From Kribbella amoyensis (GTDB lineage: Bacteria > Actinomycetota > Actinomycetes > Propionibacteriales > Kribbellaceae): DNA of 64,000 bases. Position 1 is the stretch's first letter. Each line of letters starts with the position of its first letter. The notes under the pieces were generated by a model. It was given only the letters and a program-made list of their open reading frames with translations, did not search any database and had not been told where the DNA came from. This document shows positions 58,574 through 64,000 of the stretch, one piece after another. The DNA lies in NCBI RefSeq assembly GCF_007828865.1, contig NZ_VIVK01000003.1:62001-126000 (forward strand), in the 5' to 3' direction. The position numbers and the translations under genes were made by a program.

Positions 58574-61500
58574 CCGTCACATCTCTCCAGAAATAGTCTT
58601 CCCCATCATCCGGACGGAAGAAGGTTCGGATCACACCGTCACGCGAGCGAATGCCCAAATAACCCGACTCTGGATCGAACCGCACAAGCGCTCCGTCACG
58701 CAGACGCACCGCCTCTATAACACCATCAAACCCTCCACCCCCGATGAAAGCACGCGCGCTTGTTCGGTACGCAACCGGATTTCTTAACTCTGGCAAGTCG
58801 GCGCCACCCTTCTTGGCGCGAGGCTTGGCTGGGCTCTTGAGATCAACTCCCTTCACATGCTTTGCATAGTGTTTGAATGCGGCATGATCGTTGGCGAAGT
58901 CTGCGACGCGGATCAGGTCCGTGCTTGCACCTGCCGCGGTCTGGGCTCGCCCCCCATTGGCGGCAATGACTCTCTGCCCCACCCCAGGGAGACGACTTGC
59001 AACTCCAGCAATCGCAAGATTCGCGGCGAACGCGGAGCAGTTGCCCTTGACTATGCAGGCTTCGGCTGAGAGGGCTCCTCCTGTTACGCCTGAGGTGATG
59101 CCGGAGGCTGAGGAGACTTGCATGAGGACTGGGATTGCTGGGGCGCACGGGCGGTAGAGGGTGCAGGCTACGGCGGCTGTTGCGGTGCCGATCGAGACCC
59201 AGCCGGAGATTTGGGAGACGTCTGTGAGGGTGCCGTTGATGTTCGACAGGCCGGTGAGGTCTGTTCGGGTCAGGGGATTGTTGGCGGCGTAGCCGTACTG
59301 GTGGGTGCCGGGGCCTTGGTCTGGGGAGAGGAAGGTTCCGGCTGCGGGGTTGTACTCGCGTTGGCCGAAGAGGTAGTTGCCGTTGGGGAGGCGGAGACCG
59401 CCGGCAAAGCCAGGTGTCTGGGTAGCCGGATCGGGTTGGGCGTTGGGGCCCTGCGGGTTCGTCGGCGTGGATTCCTTGCCGCGCAGAGCTCCGAACGGTT
59501 CGTAGGTGTGGTTCTCGTCGGCCGAGGTGAGGACCGAGCCTGTGGCCGAGGCGGCGAGGTCGGTGGTTGTCGTCGACTTCGCGGTCGTCGTGGTTTGGGC
59601 GAGAAGGCCCATCGCATAGCTGTAGCGGGTGGTCGCCGACGGGGACTTGGTGCCCAGGATCTGGGGCGAGTGCGGGTCCCAGAGGTAGTTGGTGGTCTGG
59701 CCGTTGGTGGTCGAGGTCAGACGACGACCGTCGGCGGAGTGGGTGTAGGTCGTCTTGGTGGAACCGACGGCTGAGGTGGCTGGTTTCCCGGCGGCGGTCC
59801 AGGTGTACGTCGTGGCGCCGTCCGAGGTGAGGTTGCCGTCGGGGTCGTAGGTGTAGGCGCGGCCGACAGGCGGGACCCGAGGGTAGGCCGCGGGCGCCGC
59901 GATCGATGCCTGGAGCTCGTTGCTCGGGCCGTAGATGGACCAGGTACTGCCGATGGGGCGCTGTTCCCAGGTGCGATTGCCGGCCCCGTCATAGGCGTAG
60001 CGGATGTAGTCCTTCGCGTCGTCCGTGCACTCGTCGGCGTCGTAGCAGACCGCGGTGAGCTGATTCAGCGCGTCGTAGGTGTAGGCGGCCTTGCCCGCGG
60101 TTGAGTCGTCGGTTCGCTGGACGTTGCCGGCCGCGTCGTAGGTCGAGGTGATGGTACGAACCGGCTTGCCGGCGCGGGTCAGGTCCAGCCGGGTCTCTCG
60201 GCCTCGGAGGTCGAGTTGCCGGGTTTCAGTCAGGCCGTTCGGACGTCGCGTGGTGATCGAGCCGCGGGCCAGGTCGTACGAGTAGGTTGCAGCCTGCTTC
60301 CCGTTGACCGATGCGGAGACCAAGCGGTCCACGGAATCCCAGGCGTACGTCTCGGTCTGTCCACCCGCGGAACGCGCCAGCAAGTTCCCCGCGGCGTCCC
60401 AGCGATAGGTCACCCCGGCACCGGGCCGACCAGCCGAGATCACGCGATCGAGGCCGTCGTAGCCGAACCGAGTCGTGCCAGAGACGTCGGTCATCGACGT
60501 ACGCCGGCCTGCCGCGTCCCACGTGAACGACGCCGACGGTGTCTTGTCCGAGTAGTCGAGGCGGGTCATAGCGCCGCGGGCATCGAGCGTGAAGGATGCC
60601 GACTTGCCCGACGGCAACGTGGTCCGGACCAAGCGGCCGGCCTTGTCGTAGCTGAACCGCCAGGTGCGCTCACCGGTGGCGGTCGACGTGGTCCGGCCGG
60701 CCGCGTCGTACGCGAAGGTCTGTGCTCGGCCGCTCGCGTCGATCTGCTTCACCAAGCGGCCGGACGCGTCGAACTCTGCGGTGGCCTCCGGCGACGAAGG
60801 TGCGGTCACCCCGACGAGCTGACCGGCCTCGTCATAGCGGTACCTGGTCGTACCGCCTCGCGCATCGGTCGATCCGGCCAAGCGCCCTTGGTCGTCGTAG
60901 CTCTGCTTGGTGGTCACGTCCAACGGACCGTGCTGCTCGAGCGGCTGATCGTCCGCGGAGTAGCTCACAGTAGACGTCTGGCCCCGCGGCCCGACGATCT
61001 TCGTCGGGCGCCCCCAGCCGTCCACCTCGTACTTGGTGGTGCGGCCGGCCGGATCGGTGACACCGGTCAGGTCGCCGTCAGCGGAGTATGCGAAGCGAGT
61101 GGCTCGGCCGAGGACGTCCCGGGTCCACGTCACCAGACCTCGCGTGTCGTAGCCCGCCGATGAGGACTGGCCCGCGTATGACGTCCCAACCAGGTTCCCG
61201 CGTGGGTCGTAGGTGTAGGTCGTCCGGCGCCCCAACGGATCTGTCACCGCGACCGGGTTGCTGCCCTTGCCGTACTGACGACGAGTGGTGAAGCCGCCGG
61301 CGTCGGTCGAACTGGTCACTCGTCCTTGGGCGTCGTAAGCGTGACGAGCGCCGTGCCCCAATGCGTCGAAGACCCTAATGAGGTTGCCGGTCGAGTCGTA
61401 GTGGAAGGTGACGGCGCTCCCGGTCGGGTCGACCTGACGGACGAGCCAGCCGCGTTCGTACTCGTTGATCCAGCGGCCGCCCGTCGGATCGGTCATCGTG

Positions 61501-61703
61501 GAGGTACCGCGGATCCCGGCCGGCTCCCAACTCCAGGTGGACTTGCTGCCCTTGCCGTCCGTCTGGGCTACGACGCGGCCCTGGTCGTCGTACTCCGTGG
61601 TCAGGAACGGCTTGCTCGAACCGCCTTGCAGTCGAGCGGGACCGTCACGGTCCAGGCGAGGGACTGCGTTCGCGCCGGCTTCGGCTTGGGGTAGTTCGAG
61701 CAC
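58566..61703 (-). CDS. RHS/YD-repeat toxin, C-terminal part (separated from its N-terminus by a 112-bp insertion)
   Basis: From about 61623 the frame encodes YD repeats (TTEYDDQGRVVAQTDGKGS and many more), then the RHS core with NGNYLFGQREYNPAAGTFLS and YGYAANNPLTRTDLTG. After the core come a hydrophobic linker and a variable C-terminal domain with AFKHYAKHVKGVDLKS and GYLGIRSRDGVIRTFFRPDD. The latter resembles RNase toxins of the BECR group; this is inference. The open frame nominally starts inside the inserted repeat. The insertion splits it from the signal-peptide part encoded at 61645-62760. As it stands this part probably lacks a proper start and export signal. Confidence 0.85.
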   Translation of the reverse strand: MLELPQAEAGANAVPRLDRDGPARLQGGSSKPFLTTEYDDQGRVVAQTDGKGSKSTWSWEPAGIRGTSTMTDPTGGRWINEYERGWLVRQVDPTGSAVTFHYDSTGNLIRVFDALGHGARHAYDAQGRVTSSTDAGGFTTRRQYGKGSNPVAVTDPLGRRTTYTYDPRGNLVGTSYAGQSSSAGYDTRGLVTWTRDVLGRATRFAYSADGDLTGVTDPAGRTTKYEVDGWGRPTKIVGPRGQTSTVSYSADDQPLEQHGPLDVTTKQSYDDQGRLAGSTDARGGTTRYRYDEAGQLVGVTAPSSPEATAEFDASGRLVKQIDASGRAQTFAYDAAGRTTSTATGERTWRFSYDKAGRLVRTTLPSGKSASFTLDARGAMTRLDYSDKTPSASFTWDAAGRRTSMTDVSGTTRFGYDGLDRVISAGRPGAGVTYRWDAAGNLLARSAGGQTETYAWDSVDRLVSASVNGKQAATYSYDLARGSITTRRPNGLTETRQLDLRGRETRLDLTRAGKPVRTITSTYDAAGNVQRTDDSTAGKAAYTYDALNQLTAVCYDADECTDDAKDYIRYAYDGAGNRTWEQRPIGSTWSIYGPSNELQASIAAPAAYPRVPPVGRAYTYDPDGNLTSDGATTYTWTAAGKPATSAVGSTKTTYTHSADGRRLTSTTNGQTTNYLWDPHSPQILGTKSPSATTRYSYAMGLLAQTTTTAKSTTTTDLAASATGSVLTSADENHTYEPFGALRGKESTPTNPQGPNAQPDPATQTPGFAGGLRLPNGNYLFGQREYNPAAGTFLSPDQGPGTHQYGYAANNPLTRTDLTGLSNINGTLTDVSQISGWVSIGTATAAVACTLYRPCAPAIPVLMQVSSASGITSGVTGGALSAEACIVKGNCSAFAANLAIAGVASRLPGVGQRVIAANGGRAQTAAGASTDLIRVADFANDHAAFKHYAKHVKGVDLKSPAKPRAKKGGADLPELRNPVAYRTSARAFIGGGGFDGVIEAVRLRDGALVRFDPESGYLGIRSRDGVIRTFFRPDDGEDYFWRDVTGE

Positions 61704-61735
61704 GGCCAGGCTCCGACCTGCCAGGTGCGGAGGTC
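61624..61735. repeat. 112-bp exact copy inserted in RHS gene
   Basis: The sequence is identical to 62391-62502 and in the same orientation. Taking it out joins minus-strand codons GAG CCG AG and C GGT TCG into an open frame (TEP-SGSSKPFLTTEYDD). Length 112 is not a multiple of three, so the insertion shifts the frame. Confidence 0.92.
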
Positions 61736-62760
61736 CTCGGCTCAGTGCCTGGGGCGGAGAGCGTCACGGTCTTGACGAGTCCGCGTTCGTCGTAGGCGTA
61801 GCTCAGCGAGCGTCGTCCGTTGCGGACCGTCGCGACCCGGCCGGAGTCCCGGTGCAGAGTGACACCGACTCCGTTGTGATCCACCACGGACTGCAACTCA
61901 CCCGACGAGGAGAAACGCATCCGCCCTTCGTCGAGATCCTTGAGGACGAAACCACCGTCGGCAGCAGTCAGCTGGAAACGCGCGGCGCCAGGTTCGATGG
62001 CGTAGCCGGTGCCGCGCCGGGTGAAGCCGATCTCACGTCCGTCCGAAGCGAGATACGTGACGGCGGTACCAGCTATCACAAGGCGATCGGAGTACGAGCC
62101 GCGCCACCCGCGTCCGAGTGACCCCGACGTGTCGTCGTTGGAGTTGTACGTCCGACCGAGGGCGAGCGGTACTCCGAGGCCGGCCACGGTCGCGTCTGTC
62201 TCGACAGCCGTCAGAGCGCCGGTCAGCGAGTTGACCGGATCCGACTGCAGGGCGAAGGGCCCGAAGAGTCCCCGAGCCTGTTTGTCCGGGAGGACGAACC
62301 CAGGCGCGCCGGCGTAGATGTTGACATAGCCCCCGGCCGAGCCGCGGCCGTTCGTCAGCGAAGCGCCCAGCAGACCTGGTGACGACGAGACCTTGCAGTC
62401 GAGCGGGACCGTCACGGTCCAGGCGAGGGACTGCGTTCGCGCCGGCTTCGGCTTGGGGTAGTTCGAGCACGGCCAGGCTCCGACCTGCCAGGTGCGGAGG
62501 TCGGTCAGTTTGATGACGCAGATACTCAGGGACGGCGCGAAGGTCCGGGCCCGGAAGGTGAACGTCTGTCCGGTCCCCGCGTGGCCGAAGCCGCCGTCGT
62601 TGGCGATCTGCGGGCCCTTGGAGAGCAGTTCGCCGTTGGCGGTGATGCTGACGTCGACGTGGACACAGGTGCCGTCCTCGGCGTACGAGACCTGCCCTGT
62701 CCAGGGGACGGCCAGGAGCGTGACCAGGAGGAGGCAGAGCAGTCGCCAGCGGTGGTTCAC
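61645..62760 (-). CDS. RHS toxin, N-terminal part (signal peptide and DUF6531 domain), truncated by insertion
   Basis: The GTG at 62760 follows GGAGG and opens with a signal peptide (NHRWRLLCLLLVTLLAVPWT, then VSYA). A beta domain follows, then the DUF6531-like start of RHS proteins (DPVNSLTGALTAVETD and LGRGWRGSYSDRL) and first YD-type sequence (SLSYAYDERGLVKTVTLSA). The frame runs into the inserted 112-bp repeat after GTEP and ends with an unrelated Arg/Ser-rich tail. Without the insertion the product would be one secreted protein of about 1,360 residues. Confidence 0.85.
   Translation of the reverse strand: MNHRWRLLCLLLVTLLAVPWTGQVSYAEDGTCVHVDVSITANGELLSKGPQIANDGGFGHAGTGQTFTFRARTFAPSLSICVIKLTDLRTWQVGAWPCSNYPKPKPARTQSLAWTVTVPLDCKVSSSPGLLGASLTNGRGSAGGYVNIYAGAPGFVLPDKQARGLFGPFALQSDPVNSLTGALTAVETDATVAGLGVPLALGRTYNSNDDTSGSLGRGWRGSYSDRLVIAGTAVTYLASDGREIGFTRRGTGYAIEPGAARFQLTAADGGFVLKDLDEGRMRFSSSGELQSVVDHNGVGVTLHRDSGRVATVRNGRRSLSYAYDERGLVKTVTLSAPGTEPRTSAPGRSEPGRARTTPSRSRRERSPSPGP
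62391..62502. repeat. 112-bp source copy in RHS 5' region
   Basis: This copy is in its native reading frame, coding for LRTWQVGAWPCSNYPKPKPA and following residues of the extracytoplasmic N-terminal domain. The duplicate lies 767 bp away at 61624-61735. Confidence 0.92.
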
Positions 62761-62973
62761 CCTGTTTGCCTCCGTCCAGTTGTTGGGCTGTTACGGAGAG
62801 TTTATGGGGGTGGGGGCCCTTGTGGGGGTGGCGATTACGGGCTGTGGACAGTGGGCGACTCACCCTGTGGTGATCGTGGGGTGGGGGTCCCCTACTATGC
62901 AGCGCAACCGGATGGTGATCGGTTCGCCCGTGCGGGTGGCGGGTTGGCCACGAACAGTGTGAGGGTGTGGCTC

Positions 62974-63600
62974 ATGAACATCGGTAGTCGGAAGATCGTC
63001 GTGGACGAGGCCATCGCGCAGTTGCGGATCTACTGCGAGTCGAACGGTGCTGTGCTGACGTACTACGACGGGCTTCCGGGGATGACGCTTGTCGGCGGGT
63101 CGGAGCCGGATCGGGTGACGTTGGAGGACCTCGCCCGGACGATGGTGATCGGGGCCGATCTGCGCGCGCTGGACATCCCCTGGCTACTCGAGGTGGACGC
63201 GGAGAAGGAGTTCGCCGCGATCCCGGTGGAGGCGCGGCTGGAGGACGCGGAGCCGGGAAGCGAGTTGTTCGAGGCCGCGATGGCGCTGGACGAGAAGTTT
63301 TCCGGGCACCGCGGGTTCGGGCACGCGAAGAAGGCGAAGCTGCTGCACCTGAAGCGGCCGTACCTCTTCCCGGTCAGCGACAGCTTCATCCGGATGACGT
63401 ACAGCAACGCGTCGGCCGGGGCGGAGTTCCTGGCGGCCGTTCACCGCGATCTCGTCCACCCGGCCAACGTGCGCGACTTCAAGATGCTGCGGACCCGGCT
63501 GATCGCCGAACCGGCCACGTCGTCCGCCCGCGTTCTCGGTGAGGCCCCGACGCTCCGCCTGCTCGACATCCTCGCGTCCCTGCTGGGCGAGGCGAAGTAG
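62974..63600 (+). CDS. Conserved hypothetical protein (DUF6308-like)
   Basis: The ATG at 62974 (MNIGSRKIVVDEAIAQLRIY) gives 208 residues; GTG at 62959 in frame is an alternative. The helical C-terminal part (KKAKLLHLKRPYLFPVSDSF, then IRMTYSNAS) resembles the DUF6308 family of actinobacteria, where a Lys-Arg-Pro segment is conserved. Function is unknown. A possible -10 element (TACTAT near 62893) precedes it. Confidence 0.7.
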   Translation: MNIGSRKIVVDEAIAQLRIYCESNGAVLTYYDGLPGMTLVGGSEPDRVTLEDLARTMVIGADLRALDIPWLLEVDAEKEFAAIPVEARLEDAEPGSELFEAAMALDEKFSGHRGFGHAKKAKLLHLKRPYLFPVSDSFIRMTYSNASAGAEFLAAVHRDLVHPANVRDFKMLRTRLIAEPATSSARVLGEAPTLRLLDILASLLGEAK

Positions 63601-63621
63601 TACCAGAAGTAGGACCAGCGG

Positions 63622-64000
63622 TCAGAGCACGCCGAGGCGGGCGAGCGGTTCGACCAGTTCGCGTTCCTCGTAGGACAGGTGCGACAGCAGGGTGTCGTCG
63701 AGGAGGTCGACCGCGTCCCGGAGGCCGTCGAGGTCGCCCGAGCCGTCCACCAGCGCCACCAGCGCCTTGTCCACGCCTTCCAGGACGTCGTGGATGACGC
63801 GGTGCTCCAGTTCCAGCCGATCGACGACCGGTTCGAGGCGGGCGTCGGCGCGGCGGAGATGTGGGAAGAGCGAGGCGTCCTCGATCGAGTGGTGCGTGGT
63901 CACCAGCCGGCAGTACGACTCGCAGTAGGTGCCCAGGGTCCAGTTGTTCTGGCGCATCGTCATCGTGTTGATGTGCGACCGCGCCTGCCCGACGCCCAGC
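63622..64000 (-). CDS. Hemerythrin-domain protein (partial, runs off the window)
   Basis: The frame is still open at the window edge, so the start lies beyond 64000. Visible sequence has the hemerythrin helices RSHINTMTMRQNNWTLGTYC, then HHSIEDASLFPHLRR, LEHRVIHDVLEGVDKAL and LLSHLSYEERELVEPLARLG. The His and Glu residues there would bind a di-iron centre. Such proteins sense or bind oxygen or nitric oxide; the specific role is unknown. Confidence 0.85.
   Translation of the reverse strand, partial: LGVGQARSHINTMTMRQNNWTLGTYCESYCRLVTTHHSIEDASLFPHLRRADARLEPVVDRLELEHRVIHDVLEGVDKALVALVDGSGDLDGLRDAVDLLDDTLLSHLSYEERELVEPLARLGVL

Overview
The window is about 70% GC with very long spurious antisense reading frames, frequent GTG starts and actinobacterial families throughout (FBP-type EF-G-binding protein, HipA_2/DUF3037 pair, DUF4291, single-chain acyl-CoA carboxylase, permuted S8 protease/regulator pair). 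It is chromosomal DNA of a high-GC actinobacterium, most likely Propionibacteriales and possibly Kribbella-like. The genus is an inference from gene style, not a database result. No tRNA, rRNA, transposase, integrase or CRISPR array was found.

Left part (1-26 kb): a non-coding block of 225-bp tandem repeats carrying inverted GCGACTTTGTGC/GCACAAAGTCGC elements, then a K+ channel and an ACT-GNAT acetyltransferase that overlap by 152 bp, a 14-unit 25-bp minisatellite, two conserved hypotheticals, and a candidate structured small RNA with its own promoter and terminator (5033-5157). A secreted subtilase and a divergent two-HTH regulator follow, then a MacB-like ABC exporter, a secreted double-domain glycerophosphodiesterase, a YbdK-type carboxylate-amine ligase opposite a HipA-like kinase/DUF3037 pair, phosphoglucomutase, a spermidine-synthase-like membrane protein, DUF899 and MmcQ/YjbR proteins, a TetR regulator with three operator-like sites, and a two-component system whose kinase G-box is tandemly amplified.

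Middle (26-35 kb): mainly single housekeeping or conserved genes: a lipoprotein, a small PD-(D/E)XK-like protein, YceI, an FBP protein, DUF429, pyrE, a DEDDh exonuclease with BRCT, a permuted NlpC/P60-like protein, a phosphoesterase and an NAD-dependent epimerase.

The two most interesting loci are polymorphic-toxin modules. At 35.8-41.2 kb a tightly overlapping minus-strand operon encodes a soluble FtsK/SpoIIIE-type ATPase, a coiled-coil protein with four membrane spans, a WXG100-sized helical protein, a toxin with a restriction-endonuclease-fold C-terminus, and a probable immunity protein. It looks like a compact type VII-like secretion/toxin unit. At 56.1-62.8 kb an RHS toxin gene is interrupted by an exact 112-bp copy of its own 5' region. 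Conceptually removing that copy restores one open frame. Downstream lies an array of small immunity-like genes including a degraded duplicate and a gene with a one-base frameshift.

Between them (42-55.7 kb) lie an AddB/AddA-type helicase-nuclease pair for double-strand-break processing, a LysE-family exporter, a DUF4291 protein and a giant single-chain acyl-CoA carboxylase. The window ends inside a hemerythrin-domain gene. Most convergent gene pairs are separated by long perfect hairpins that probably act as bidirectional terminators.
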